In this document: positions 1-9,333 of the stretch, piece by piece
How the letters are laid out: each line of letters opens with the position of its first letter
How positions within the stretch are numbered: position 1 is the first letter of the stretch
Program-made: the position numbers and the translations under genes
Origin: Streptomyces noursei ATCC 11455
GTDB lineage: Bacteria; Actinomycetota; Actinomycetes; Streptomycetales; Streptomycetaceae
Assembly (NCBI RefSeq): GCF_001704275.1
Contig: NZ_CP011533.1
Coordinates: 7,378,001-7,442,000 of the forward strand
DNA length: 64,000 nt
Direction of reading: 5' to 3'
Notes under the pieces: generated by a model
The model's database searches: none
What the model was told of the DNA's origin: nothing
What the model saw: the letters and a program-made list of their open reading frames with translations, nothing else

Positions 1-623
<623 letters not shown>

Positions 624-655
624 CGGCGCGGCCGGCGCGGCCGGCGCCGGCCGAC

Positions 656-691
656 GAGGGCGGCCCCACCTGATCAGGTGGGGCCGCCCTC
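656..691. terminator. Perfect 36-bp palindrome after argH
   Basis: Arms 656-673 and 674-691 are exact reverse complements (GAGGGCGGCCCCACCTGA). The hairpin begins 33 nt after the argH stop. It lacks a T-tract, as is usual for Streptomyces terminators, and isolates argH from the TetR gene. Confidence 0.8.
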
Positions 692-761
692 GCGTTTCCC
701 GCGGTGCCCGGCCCCGGTGCGGTGCCCCGGAGGGCGCTCGCATGCGACGGCGCAGAATTGG

Positions 762-801
762 ATGAGACATGAATGTCTCATCCGGGTATCCTCTGTCTCA
801 T
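762..801 (+). promoter_or_regulatory. TetR operator overlapping a leaderless promoter
   Basis: ATGAGACAT (762-770) and ATGTCTCAT (773-781) form a 9-bp inverted repeat with a 2-bp spacer. A third half site TGTCTCAT lies at 794-801. A plausible promoter is embedded: -35 GAGACA at 764-769, a 17-bp spacer and -10 TATCCT at 787-792. This would start transcription at about 799-800, on the ATG of the TetR gene itself. Repressor bound to the palindrome would cover the -35 and spacer, and the third half site would cover the start. Autorepression is inferred from geometry and family habit. Confidence 0.7.
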
Positions 802-1351
802 GCCCGTGGACAGAGAACACGTACTCACCGAAGCCGCCGCCCTGCTCACCCGGCGCGCGACGACGTCGATGGACGAGATCGCCCGCGCCGCGGGCATCAG
901 CCGGGCGACCCTGCACCGGCACTTCGCGGGCCGCGACGCGCTGATCCGCGCCCTGGAGGAGCACGGGATCGAGCGGTTCGCCCGGGCCATCGACGCCGCC
1001 CGGCTCGACGAGGGGGACGCCGCCGGCGCGCTGCGCCGACTGGTCCACGAGGCCGAGCCGGTCGCCGGCGTGCTGGCCTTCCTCTTCACCGAGAACCAGC
1101 TCTTCGAGGCCGAGCCGGTCAACGCCGGCTGGGCCCAGCTCGACGCCCGGCTCACCGCACTGTTCCGTCGCGGCCAGGAGGAGGGCACCTTCCGGGTCGA
1201 CCTCAGCGCGATCTGGCTGACCGAGGCGTTCTACGGCCTCCTCGGCGCCGGCGCCTGGGCGGTGCACGAAGGCCGCGTCGCGCGGAACGACCTCGACCAC
1301 TCGATCGCCGAGCTGCTGCTCGGCGGCATCCGACGGAGCATGGAGAAATGA
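800..1351 (+). CDS. TetR/AcrR family transcriptional repressor
   Basis: A one-component regulator, 183 aa. The N-terminal helix-turn-helix reads MDEIARAAGISRATLHRHFAGRD (residues about 20-42), the TetR DNA-binding signature; the variable C-terminal domain should bind a ligand. I chose ATG 800 rather than ATG 773. A -10 box at 787-792 predicts a transcript beginning at 800, the 773 start would lie inside the operator, and neither start has a ribosome-binding site. Its stop overlaps the next gene's start (ATGA at 1348-1351), so repressor and exporter are co-translated. The natural reading is a drug-inducible repressor of itself and the downstream efflux pump. The inducer cannot be read from the sequence. 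Confidence 0.88.
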   Translation: MPVDREHVLTEAAALLTRRATTSMDEIARAAGISRATLHRHFAGRDALIRALEEHGIERFARAIDAARLDEGDAAGALRRLVHEAEPVAGVLAFLFTENQLFEAEPVNAGWAQLDARLTALFRRGQEEGTFRVDLSAIWLTEAFYGLLGAGAWAVHEGRVARNDLDHSIAELLLGGIRRSMEK

Positions 1352-2976
1352 GCGATCCCACAGCCGAAGGGCGGGCTGGTTCAGCCCATGTGGACGACCA
1401 GCCCCGGCCGGGCCGTTGGCTCGCCCTCTCGGTCCTGGTCCTGGCGGTCCTGCTGGTCGGCGTCGACGCCACCGTGCTCGGCCTCGCCACCCCGTTCCTG
1501 AGCGAGGACCTGAAGCCGTCCGGCACCCAGCTGCTGTGGATCGGCGACATCTACTCGTTCGTCATCGCCGGACTGCTGGTCTCCATGGGCAGCCTCGGCG
1601 ACCGGATCGGCCGGAAGAAGCTGTTGCTCATCGGCTCGGTGGCGTTCGGCGCGCTGTCGGTGCTCGCCGCCTACGCCACCAGCCCGTCGATGATGATCAT
1701 CGCGCGCGGCCTCCAGGGCGTGGCGGGGGCGACGCTGATGCCCTCCACCCTCGCCCTGATCCGCAACCTCTTCCACGACCCCAAGGAACGCAGCCTGGCG
1801 ATCGGCATCTGGGGCGCCATGGCTTCGGCCGGCACGGCGGTCGGGCCGGTCCTCGGCGGCTTCCTGCTGGGCCACTTCTGGTGGGGCTCGGTCTTCCTGA
1901 TCAACCTCCCGGTGATGGCGCTGCTGGTCGTCGTCGGCGCCAAGGTGATCCCCGAGTCCCGCAACCCCGACCCCGGTCCGTGGGACGTCCCCAGCGTCGT
2001 ACTGTCGCTGGTGGGCATCGTCGGCGTCGTCTACGCCATCAAGGAAGCGGCGGTGCACGGCTTCCGCTGGGACATCGGGCCGGCCGCCGTCGTCGGCGTG
2101 CTCGCCCTGCTGCTGTTCGTCCGCCGCCAGCACACCCTCGCCTCGCCGCTGCTGAACATGCGGCTCTTCCAGCACCGGGGCTTCTCCGGCGCGGTGCTGG
2201 CCGACCTGCTGACCATCCTCGGACTGTCCGGTCTGGTCTTCTTCCTCTCCCAGTTCCTCCAGATGGTGCAGATGCGCTCGCCGTTCAACGCCGGGCTGGT
2301 CGAACTCCCGGCCGCGGTCGGCGCGGTGGGTGCCGGCCTGGCCGCCGGCTGGGTCGCCCGCCGGCTGTCGGTGCGCCTGGTGGTGGCCGGTGGCCTCGCG
2401 GTGGTCGGCCTCTCGCTCGCCGGCTGCATGGCCCTGCACGCCGACACCGGCACCCTCGCGCTGTGCGTCATCCTCTTCGTCGTGGGCGTCGGCGCCGGCT
2501 TCGCCTTCACCGTCACCGCCGACGTCATCCTCTCCAGCGTGCCCAAGGAGGAGGCCGGTTCCGCCTCCGCGGTCTCCGAGACCGCCTACGAGCTGGGCGC
2601 CGCGCTCGGCATCGCCCTGCTGGGCTCCATCGTCACCAGCATGTACCAGGGCTTCAGCGTCCCCGCCGGCGTGCCCGAACACGCCGCCGAGGCCGCCCGC
2701 TCCTCGCTCGGCGGCGCCGTGGACGCCGCCGCCCACCTCCCCGCCGAGCAGGGCGCCGCCCTGCTGAAGGCCGCCCAGGACTCCTTCGTCAACGGCGTGG
2801 ACACCGCGGCCGGACTGGGCGCGGTGGTGCTGCTGGGCGCCGCGGTGGCCGCGTGGTTCCTGCTCCGCGGCCAGACCCTGGCCGACAGCGCGGAGCCGCA
2901 GCCCGCGCCGGAGGCCGAGACCGCTCCGGTGGCCGGCTCCGGCTCCACCGCCGGTGGCCCGGCCGGGCACCCGTAA
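1348..2976 (+). CDS. MFS drug:H+ antiporter, DHA2 (14-TM) family
   Basis: An integral membrane exporter of 542 aa, the size of QacA/EmrB-type 14-TM pumps. Seen in order: a hydrophilic N-terminus of about 25 residues; TM1 with VGVDATVLGLATPFL (motif D1); motif A GSLGDRIGRKKLL after TM2; and the motif C-like stretch SAGTAVGPVLGGFLLG in TM5. Further hydrophobic segments run to about residue 510, followed by a Pro/Ala-rich cytosolic tail. The start ATG overlaps the TetR stop, so the pump is translationally coupled to its presumed repressor. The substrate is unknown; family members export cationic biocides or antibiotics. All hallmark motifs are intact. Confidence 0.9.
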   Translation: MSDPTAEGRAGSAHVDDQPRPGRWLALSVLVLAVLLVGVDATVLGLATPFLSEDLKPSGTQLLWIGDIYSFVIAGLLVSMGSLGDRIGRKKLLLIGSVAFGALSVLAAYATSPSMMIIARGLQGVAGATLMPSTLALIRNLFHDPKERSLAIGIWGAMASAGTAVGPVLGGFLLGHFWWGSVFLINLPVMALLVVVGAKVIPESRNPDPGPWDVPSVVLSLVGIVGVVYAIKEAAVHGFRWDIGPAAVVGVLALLLFVRRQHTLASPLLNMRLFQHRGFSGAVLADLLTILGLSGLVFFLSQFLQMVQMRSPFNAGLVELPAAVGAVGAGLAAGWVARRLSVRLVVAGGLAVVGLSLAGCMALHADTGTLALCVILFVVGVGAGFAFTVTADVILSSVPKEEAGSASAVSETAYELGAALGIALLGSIVTSMYQGFSVPAGVPEHAAEAARSSLGGAVDAAAHLPAEQGAALLKAAQDSFVNGVDTAAGLGAVVLLGAAVAAWFLLRGQTLADSAEPQPAPEAETAPVAGSGSTAGGPAGHP

Positions 2977-3031
2977 GGGCCCCACCCGGCGGGCGAACGA
3001 GGGACACCACCCCGCCGCCTGCCCCCGCACA

Positions 3032-3086
3032 GGCGTGTCCCGTGGATCGTGACCGCGCGCACCGGACATGATCCACAGGACACGCC
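3032..3086. terminator. Stem-loop after the MFS gene
   Basis: A 17-bp stem (3032-3048 with 3070-3086, one mismatch) closes a 21-nt loop. It begins 55 nt after the exporter stop and about 125 nt before the next gene, consistent with a terminator. Confidence 0.65.
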
Positions 3087-3211
3087 CCCGGGGGCGACTG
3101 TCCCCTGCCGTTCACGCCCGGTACGCGTCCTGGTGACCGGTTGTCCCGCACGGCTCGTTTGACTCTCGCGTCGTCCCCCCAACGGTCGGACCCGCTCAGG
3201 AGAGTGACGCA

Positions 3212-5185
3212 GTGCGCGACATCGGACGACGGTCCTTCGTAACCGCCGCGGGGGCGATGGCCACCGCCAGCGCGATCGGCAGCAACGCCTACGCCACCGG
3301 CCACGCCCGCGACGCCGCCACGGCCGACGAGTACGTCGACGTCCAGCTGCTCAACATCACCGATCTGCACGGCTATCTACAGGGCGCCCCGGGCGCCAAC
3401 TCCGTCATCACCGGCACCGGCGGCAAGCGCCACACCGTCGGCGGCGTCGCCTACATGGCCGCCCACCTGGAGCGGCTGCGCGCCGGACGGCGGAACTCCA
3501 TCTTCTTCGCCCCCGGCGACCTCTTCTCCGGCTGGGAGTTCGACGCCGCCTCCTTCGCCGACGAGCCCACCATCGAGGCCCTCAACGCCCTGCAGATGGA
3601 CTTCGCCTCGGCCGGCAACCACGAGTTCGACAAGTCGACGGTCTTCCTGCGGGAGCACATGGAGCGTGGCCGGCCCTTCCCGGTCGTCGGCCGCGACGTC
3701 TCCTTCACCGACTCCACCGGCCACCGCTTCCGCGGCGCGAACTTCCCCTACTACAGCGCCAACATGGTCTGGCACGACACCGGCGAGCGGGTGCTGCCGC
3801 CGTACAACATCGTGCACGTGGACGCCGGCCGCGGCCGCCGGCTGCCCATCGGCTTCATCCACCTGACCGCCATCGGCACAGAGTCCTTCCCCGGCTCCTA
3901 CCAGCCCCAACTGCGCACCCTGGACGAACTGGAGACCGCCAACCGCTGCGCGGCGGCCCTCAAGAGCCGGGGCGTCAACGCGATCGTCCTCAGCATGCAC
4001 GACGGCGCGGTCGCCGGCGGCAACTTCGAAAGCGGCAGCAACCCCTCCGGCCCGGCCTACGAACTGGCGCTGCGGGTCTCGCCCGCCATCGACGCCATCG
4101 TCACCGGCCACTGGCACTGCGCCTTCACCATGATGCTGCCCGACCCCAAGGGCGTGCCCCGCCCGTTCGTCGAGGCCGGCTGCTACGGCCAGATCATCAA
4201 CGAGATCAACCTGCGGCTGGACCCGGTCTCCGGCAGGGTGATCCGGGAGCTGACCACCTCCGTCAACCACCCCAACACCCGTGATGTGACGCCGGATCCG
4301 GAGCTGAAGTCGATCGCCGACTACTGGGCCGGTTACGGCGCCCGGCGCGCCCGCACCCGTATCGGCACCCAGACCGCCTCGTTCACGCGGCGGCGCAACG
4401 CGATGGGGGAGTCCACCATGGGCAACCTTGTCGCCGACTGGGCACTGTGGGCGGGCGGCCGACCGCACGGCCCGATGGACGACCGCGGAGGGCACCGCAA
4501 CGTCCCCGCCGAACTCGCCGTCATCGCGCTGGCCCCGCGGGTCGGCGCCGCGATCATCGCCGGCGACCTGGTACGTGACGAGGCGTCGGACGGGGTGGTC
4601 ACCTTCGGGCAGGCGTGGAACGCGGTCGGCTTCGGCGACCCGATCATGACCGTCACGGTCACCGGCCGACAGATCCACGACGCCCTGGAACAGCAGTGGG
4701 CCCCCACCCCCGGCGGCGGGATGTCCTTCTCCCCGCTGGCCGTCTCCGGCAACGTCCGCTACACCTTCGACGCCACCGGCCGGCCCGGCCACCGGATCGA
4801 CCCCGCCGACGTCCTCGTCGACGGCGAGCCGCTGGACCCCGCCCGCCGCTACCGCCTCGCCGCCCCCTCCTACACCCTCATCAACCAGGACGGGTTCAGC
4901 GCCTTCACCGGCTTCACCGAACCCGTCCGGCACACCCGGGACTTCGAGAGCTTCGTCTCCTACGTCCGCGCCCGGCGGAGGCTGTCCCCGTCCGAACCGA
5001 ACCGCGTCACGGCCAGGAACGCCCATCGCCCCGGTGCCCACGTCGGCTCCGTCGCCGAGCACCAGCAGCAGCTCCTGCGGGCCGACGCCAACCACGTCCC
5101 GCGCCCGGAGGTGGCCCTGCGCGCCGCGCTGACCGGCGACGCCGAGGGGCAGCGCGCGCCCGGCGGCTTCCGGGTGCCCTGCTGA
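3212..5185 (+). CDS. Tat-exported 5'-nucleotidase / 2',3'-cyclic phosphodiesterase family protein
   Basis: A secreted metallophosphoesterase of the UshA/CpdB family, 657 aa, likely releasing phosphate from extracellular nucleotides. GTG 3212 is preceded by AGGAGAG. The N-terminus carries a twin-arginine signal (GRRSFV, then a hydrophobic stretch and an AYA-type cleavage region near residue 28). The metallophosphatase domain shows NITDLHG (Asp51, His53), GNHEFD (135-140) and GHWH (299-302), which together hold the two metals. From about residue 370 the UshA-type C-terminal substrate domain follows, with GNLVADWAL, FGQAWNAVGFGDPIM and the aromatic-rich YTLINQDGFSAF. The last 60 residues are a variable tail. 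It stands alone, between two hairpins. Confidence 0.88.
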   Translation: MRDIGRRSFVTAAGAMATASAIGSNAYATGHARDAATADEYVDVQLLNITDLHGYLQGAPGANSVITGTGGKRHTVGGVAYMAAHLERLRAGRRNSIFFAPGDLFSGWEFDAASFADEPTIEALNALQMDFASAGNHEFDKSTVFLREHMERGRPFPVVGRDVSFTDSTGHRFRGANFPYYSANMVWHDTGERVLPPYNIVHVDAGRGRRLPIGFIHLTAIGTESFPGSYQPQLRTLDELETANRCAAALKSRGVNAIVLSMHDGAVAGGNFESGSNPSGPAYELALRVSPAIDAIVTGHWHCAFTMMLPDPKGVPRPFVEAGCYGQIINEINLRLDPVSGRVIRELTTSVNHPNTRDVTPDPELKSIADYWAGYGARRARTRIGTQTASFTRRRNAMGESTMGNLVADWALWAGGRPHGPMDDRGGHRNVPAELAVIALAPRVGAAIIAGDLVRDEASDGVVTFGQAWNAVGFGDPIMTVTVTGRQIHDALEQQWAPTPGGGMSFSPLAVSGNVRYTFDATGRPGHRIDPADVLVDGEPLDPARRYRLAAPSYTLINQDGFSAFTGFTEPVRHTRDFESFVSYVRARRRLSPSEPNRVTARNAHRPGAHVGSVAEHQQQLLRADANHVPRPEVALRAALTGDAEGQRAPGGFRVPC

Positions 5186-5209
5186 CCGCCCGGTAGCGGC
5201 GCACGTGCG

Positions 5210-5242
5210 AGGGGCCCCGTCCGGGATACGGACGGGGCCCCT
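5210..5242. terminator. Bidirectional terminator between convergent genes
   Basis: A perfect 14-bp stem (5210-5223 with 5229-5242) and a 5-nt loop GGATA lie between the convergent nucleotidase and plsC genes, so the hairpin can serve both. Confidence 0.8.
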
Positions 5243-5260
5243 GGTGGCGCGGGGGACGGG

Positions 5261-5932
5261 TCAGGCGGCGGCGCGGGCCTTGGTGGCGTAGACGTCGACG
5301 TACTCCTGGCCGGACAGCTCCATGACGTCGCTCATCACCTCGTCGGTGACCGCCCGCAGCACATAGCGGTCCCGGTCCATGCCCTCGTAGCGCGAGAAGT
5401 CCAGCGGCTCGCCGAACCGCACGGTCACCGGGGCGATGTGCGGACGGCCCTTGCCGCCGGGCTGCACCTTGTCCGTGCCGATCATGGCGAACGGGACGAC
5501 CGGGGCGCCGGTCATCAGCGCGAGTCGGGCGACGCCGGTCCGGCCGCGGTACAGGCGCCCGTCGGGGGAGCGGGTGCCTTCCGGGTAGATGCCGAAGGCG
5601 TGGCCCTCCTCCAGGATCCGCCGCCCGGTCATCAGCGCCGCCACCCCGCCGTGTCCGCCGTCGCGGTCCACCGGGACCATCCCGGCGGTGGTGAAGAACC
5701 AGGCCATCAGCCGGCCCTTGATCCCCTTGCCGGTGACGTACTCGTCCTTGCCGATGAAGAACACCGGGCGCTTGACCACGAGGCTGAGGAAGATCGAGTC
5801 GATGAACGTGACGTGGTTTCCGGCCATGATCACCGGGCCGGTCCCCGGAATCCGCTCGATGCCCTCGACCTTCGGGCGGAACAGGACGCGCATCATCAGT
5901 CCGAGGATCGCCTTCAGCACAATGCGGGACAA
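5261..5932 (-). CDS. 1-acyl-sn-glycerol-3-phosphate acyltransferase (PlsC family)
   Basis: Phospholipid biosynthesis: transfer of an acyl chain to lysophosphatidic acid at the inner membrane face. It has 223 aa, normal for PlsC. The acyltransferase motifs are present: NHVTFID (His40...Asp45, the H-X4-D catalytic pair), the block around YPEGTRSPDGRL, and VPFAMIGTD as the later block. The N-terminal 20 residues are hydrophobic. The start is TTG at 5932, supported by GGAGGG four bases upstream; no ATG or GTG in frame fits better. It is monocistronic and divergent from the next gene. Which of several PlsC paralogues this is cannot be decided here. Confidence 0.87.
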   Translation of the reverse strand: MSRIVLKAILGLMMRVLFRPKVEGIERIPGTGPVIMAGNHVTFIDSIFLSLVVKRPVFFIGKDEYVTGKGIKGRLMAWFFTTAGMVPVDRDGGHGGVAALMTGRRILEEGHAFGIYPEGTRSPDGRLYRGRTGVARLALMTGAPVVPFAMIGTDKVQPGGKGRPHIAPVTVRFGEPLDFSRYEGMDRDRYVLRAVTDEVMSDVMELSGQEYVDVYATKARAAA

Positions 5933-6247
5933 CGGGCCCTCCGGGTCGTGGCTGGACAGGATCAGGGCGGCGCAGCGCTCTGCAGCCCAGGACCATACTC
6001 GCGGGTCACTCCCGCGCGCACATCGGGTTCACGGGGCCGATACGCAGAGTTGACGTGCGTCACGTCCATGTTCCGCGCGGTACCCCCGCACGTCTCCCCG
6101 GCATCACCCGTCCGTGCTTACGATCAAGGCGCTTCCGTGAGAGGTGCGTATACAGCTCGCGGGACACCTTGATACACCGGAACGCCCTGGAACGCCCGGA
6201 ACGTCACCGGGCCGGTCGGGGCACGACGCAGAACGAGGAGCACGGGC
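5933..6247. promoter_or_regulatory. Divergent intergenic region plsC / GDPD
   Basis: 315 bp between two divergently transcribed genes. It must hold both promoters, but I see no unambiguous -35/-10 pair. TTGACG at 6047-6052 is a possible -35 element. GGAACG occurs three times between 6179 and 6205, resembling direct repeats. No ORF or RNA gene is supported. Confidence 0.4.
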
Positions 6248-7429
6248 ATGGAGAAGCGGCACGAGCCGGGGCGGCGGACGGTACTGGGAGCCGCCGCCCT
6301 GGGCGCGGGGGCGGCGGTACTGGCCGGCGCGGGACAGGCCCAGGCCGCCGGCCCGGCGGAGCGGGCGGCGGGCCCGGCGGCCCGGCCGGCGCCCGCCGGA
6401 CGGCCCGACAAGCTGCCGGTCCCGCTGGTCGTCGGCCACCGGGGCGCCAGCGGCTACCGCCCCGAGCACACCTTCGGCTCCTACCAACTGGCCCTCGACA
6501 TGGGCGCGGACGTCATCGAGGCCGGTGACCTCGTCCCCACCAAGGACGGGCACCTGGTCTGCCGGCACGAGAACGACATCTCCGCCACCACCGACGTCGC
6601 CGACCACCGCGAGTTCGCCGGTCGCAGGACCACCAAGACCGTGGACGGCAAGAAGCTCACCGGCTGGTTCACCGAGGACTTCACGCTCGCCGAGCTGAAG
6701 ACCCTGCGCGCCAAGGAGCGCATCCCCGACGTCCGCCAGCACAACACCCTGTACAACGGCCACTGGCAGATACCCACCTTCGAAGAGGTCCTCCAGTGGG
6801 CCGAGCGCGAGGGACGCCGCCGCGGCCGCCCCGTCTGGGTCTACCCCGAGACCAAGCACCCCACCTACTTCCGCAAGCTGGGCCTGGGCATCGAGGAGCC
6901 GCTCGCCAAGCTGCTGCGCCGCTACGGCCGGCACACCGCGCACGCCCCGAACTTCGTGCAGTCCTTCGAGCCCAGCAGCATCCAGCGGCTCGGCCGACTC
7001 GGCGTGAAGTGCCCCAAGGTCGTCCTGCTCGACGAGCCGTCCGTCAAGCCCTGGGACTTCGTCGAGTCCGGCGACCCGCGCACCACCGCCGACCTCCTCA
7101 CGCCCGAGGGGCTCAAGTGGATCTCCGGCTTCGCCCAGGGCATCGGCCCCTGGCTGCCGCAGATCATCGCGCAGGACGAACAGGGCAAGCTCGGCAAGCC
7201 CACCACCCTCGTCCGTGACGCGCACGCCGCGGGCCTGGTCCTCCACCCGTACACCGTGCGGAACGAGAACAACTTCCTGCCGCTGGACTTCAGGGTCGGC
7301 AAGAACCCGGGCGACTACGGCAACTCGCTCGCGTACTTCAAGGCGCTCTTCGCCACCGGCATCGACGGGCTCTTCTCCGACAACCCGGACACCGCGCTGC
7401 TGGCCGCCGAGGAGTTCCGCCGGCACTAG
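6248..7429 (+). CDS. glpQ: Tat-exported glycerophosphodiester phosphodiesterase
   Basis: A secreted GDPD (393 aa) that hydrolyses deacylated phospholipids to glycerol-3-phosphate plus alcohol, part of phosphate scavenging. It carries a twin-arginine signal (GRRTVLGAAALGAG, residues 9-22) with an AQA-type cleavage site near 33. The GDPD TIM-barrel signature is present: GHRGASGYRPEHT (His64, Arg65, Glu73), then the metal/catalytic segment IEAGDLVPTKDG (Glu91, Asp94) and CRHEND (His107). The usual E-x-D metal pair is spaced E-A-G-D here, one residue longer than in classical GlpQ. The RBS region CGAGGAG lies upstream of ATG 6248. It lies near a PlsC gene, but no operon is implied. Confidence 0.9.
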   Translation: MEKRHEPGRRTVLGAAALGAGAAVLAGAGQAQAAGPAERAAGPAARPAPAGRPDKLPVPLVVGHRGASGYRPEHTFGSYQLALDMGADVIEAGDLVPTKDGHLVCRHENDISATTDVADHREFAGRRTTKTVDGKKLTGWFTEDFTLAELKTLRAKERIPDVRQHNTLYNGHWQIPTFEEVLQWAEREGRRRGRPVWVYPETKHPTYFRKLGLGIEEPLAKLLRRYGRHTAHAPNFVQSFEPSSIQRLGRLGVKCPKVVLLDEPSVKPWDFVESGDPRTTADLLTPEGLKWISGFAQGIGPWLPQIIAQDEQGKLGKPTTLVRDAHAAGLVLHPYTVRNENNFLPLDFRVGKNPGDYGNSLAYFKALFATGIDGLFSDNPDTALLAAEEFRRH

Positions 7430-7626
7430 GCCGCTCCCGGACCGGCGTCCGGCCCCCATCCGCCCGCGTACTCATCTGAGTTGGGAATGTCACAGGGGAG
7501 CTTGGCGCCGGTCCGTTCCGCTTGTCCCGAATGCCTGCGCAGAATGCCCGCGGCGGAGATTGCCACCGCCGAATGCCGGGGAGTCCGGAAGCGGACAGCG
7601 AACCCACGAAGGGGAGGCAGACGCGC

Positions 7627-8115
7627 ATGGGCACGAGCGTGACCATCTCGACGGCGACCGACGACGACGGCGAGCAGATCCTCAAACTCCAGTACCTCTG
7701 TTACCAGGCCGAGGCCGCGCTCTACGACGACTACGGCATCGAGCCGCTGACCCAGACGCTGGACTCCCTGCGCGCCGAACTCGCCGAGGGCTGCGTCATG
7801 GTGGCCAGACTCGGCCGGGAGGTCGTGGGGTCGGTGCGCGGCACCGTGGACGCCGACGGCACCGCGAGGATCGGCAAGCTGATCGTGCACCCCCGGCTCC
7901 AGCGGCACGGCCTCGGCGGCCGGCTGCTGGCGGCCGTCGAGCGGCGGCTGGCCGAGGAGCGCTCCGCCAAGCGCTACCGCCTCTTCACCGGCCACCGCAG
8001 CGAGGGCAACCTCCGGCTCTACCGCAACCACGGCTACGCGCCGGTCGGCACCGAGCAGCTGACCCGCCGGCTGAGCCTGGTCACCCTGGAGAAGGAGCCG
8101 AGCGCCGCGCCGTGA
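7627..8115 (+). CDS. GNAT family N-acetyltransferase
   Basis: A 162-aa single-domain acetyl-CoA-dependent acetyltransferase. The acetyl-CoA loop reads IVHPRLQRHGLGGRLL, the R-x-x-G-x-G/A motif A, and the motif B region ends NLRLYRNHGY. The longer frame opening at 7522 was rejected because ATG 7627 has the good Shine-Dalgarno GGGGAGG at 7613-7619, and the upstream stretch lacks family similarity. The acyl acceptor is unknown. It is followed by a perfect hairpin and a convergent membrane gene. Confidence 0.85.
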   Translation: MGTSVTISTATDDDGEQILKLQYLCYQAEAALYDDYGIEPLTQTLDSLRAELAEGCVMVARLGREVVGSVRGTVDADGTARIGKLIVHPRLQRHGLGGRLLAAVERRLAEERSAKRYRLFTGHRSEGNLRLYRNHGYAPVGTEQLTRRLSLVTLEKEPSAAP

Positions 8116-8122
8116 CCAGGGA

Positions 8123-8149
8123 CCGGGCCCGCGTCCACGGCGGGCCCGG
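8123..8149. terminator. Bidirectional terminator
   Basis: Perfect 10-bp stem CCGGGCCCGC (8123-8132) with 8140-8149 and a 7-nt loop, placed between convergent genes ending at 8115 and 8165. Confidence 0.7.
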
Positions 8150-8164
8150 ACGTCCGACCGTGCG

Positions 8165-8626
8165 CTACGCCGTCGCCGTACGGGCCCGGCGCAGCCACAT
8201 CAGCCCGGTGACCGGCAGCGCGACCGGGATGAAGAGATAGTCCATGCCGAAGTACGACCAGACCGTGGAGTCCGCGAACGCCGCCGGGTCCACCAGCGTC
8301 CAGGTGCCGATGCCGACCACCCCGATCAGCTCCAGCGCGCAGCAGGCCACCGCCGCCCGCCGGGCCCCCTCGCCGCCCCGCACCAGCGAGAACGTGATGA
8401 AGCCGTAGACCAGTGCGGAGACCGCCGACAGCAGGTACGCCAGCGGGGCGCGGTCGAACTGGGCGATCAGCTGGTAGATCGAGCGGGACGCGGCGGCGAC
8501 GGTGAAGACGCCGTAGAGGGTGACCAGCAGTCGCCCCGGGCCCGCGCCCAGCTTCGTGACCGGATCCCGGCCGGTGGTCCCGTCCGCGGCACCGGCCGCC
8601 GTGGTCTTCGGCGCAGTCTCAGGCAC
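8165..8626 (-). CDS. Conserved integral membrane protein, 4 predicted TM segments
   Basis: A 153-aa protein of unknown function. After a polar N-terminus of about 30 residues there are four hydrophobic stretches (about 32-50, 60-80, 92-108 and 128-147). The second includes the motif AYLLSAVSALVYGFITFSLV. The GTG start at 8626 overlaps the stop of the upstream membrane gene by 8 bp (8619-8626), so the two are almost certainly translated together and may form a complex. No enzyme motif is visible. The pair looks like a Streptomyces-conserved membrane duo, but I cannot assign a function. Confidence 0.75.
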   Translation of the reverse strand: MPETAPKTTAAGAADGTTGRDPVTKLGAGPGRLLVTLYGVFTVAAASRSIYQLIAQFDRAPLAYLLSAVSALVYGFITFSLVRGGEGARRAAVACCALELIGVVGIGTWTLVDPAAFADSTVWSYFGMDYLFIPVALPVTGLMWLRRARTATA

Positions 8627-8987
8627 TGCCGCCTCCCCAGATGTCGAAGAGCCGTACTTCCAGGACGGCCAGCACCACGGAGCCCGCGGCGACGGTGGCC
8701 GAACCCCACCGGGTGCGCTCGGAGAGCGACATGAACCCGGTCGCCGGGACGCACGCGGCCGCCCCCAGCAGATACGCCAGGAAGAGCGCGGTGCCCTTGT
8801 CCGGCTGCTGCCCGCGCGCCAACTGCACGATGGCGATGACCAGTTGGACGACGCACAGCACGGACACCACGGCCATGCCGATGAAGTGCCAGTCCTTGGT
8901 GGGTTCGTTGCGGTACGCGGCGAGGCCGCACCAGGCGGCCAGCGCGAGAGCGGTCACGCCGACCGCGAGCGTCAGCGCGTCGATCAC
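8619..8987 (-). CDS. Conserved small integral membrane protein, 4 TM
   Basis: A 122-aa protein of four membrane-spanning segments (about 4-24, 35-58, 66-85 and 95-115) joined by short charged loops; no catalytic motif. GTG 8987 is preceded by GGAGG on the minus strand. It is the first gene of a two-gene unit, with its stop overlapping the start of the 153-aa membrane protein. It may be a subunit or chaperone of its partner. The function is not recognised. Confidence 0.75.
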   Translation of the reverse strand: MIDALTLAVGVTALALAAWCGLAAYRNEPTKDWHFIGMAVVSVLCVVQLVIAIVQLARGQQPDKGTALFLAYLLGAAACVPATGFMSLSERTRWGSATVAAGSVVLAVLEVRLFDIWGGGSA

Positions 8988-9333
8988 CGCGGCCTCCGGG
9001 CGAGGCGGCCGCGCGCCGTGGGGTTGTGGGGCATGCGCCCGATGCTAATCGGCGCCGGGTCGGGCACCGCGTCCGGCCCCGCCGCGGCCCGACGCGGCGC
9101 TCGCCGGGACGGGCGCCGTCCCGGCGGCCGTGGCGTTGGCCACAGCCCGTCCCGCACCGCACCGGCCGACCGGTCGCCGTGCCGCCGCCCCGCCGGCAGC
9201 ATCCGCGCAGGCCACGCGCGGACCGGCCGAGATCATCCGGGGCGGGCGGGGCCCGGTCCAGGCTCCGGTCGCCGCCGTCCGCTATACGGACAGGCTTGAT
9301 CGGGCCACACCGCTGTCTGGTTTACTGACCGCC
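8988..9333. other. Intergenic region upstream of the met leader peptide
   Basis: About 345 bp of very GC-rich DNA between divergent genes. It contains the minus-strand membrane operon promoter (not identified) and the plus-strand met promoter at its right end. No convincing gene is present. The open frames crossing it lack starts with ribosome-binding sites and continue only by chance. Confidence 0.5.
9296..9326 (+). promoter_or_regulatory. Candidate promoter of the met leader/metNIQ transcript
   Basis: TTGATC (9296-9301) and TTTACT (9321-9326) are spaced 19 bp, slightly long. A start 7 nt after the -10 would fall at 9333-9334, on the ATG of the leader peptide, giving a leaderless message. 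No Shine-Dalgarno precedes that ATG, which agrees. Confidence 0.5.
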
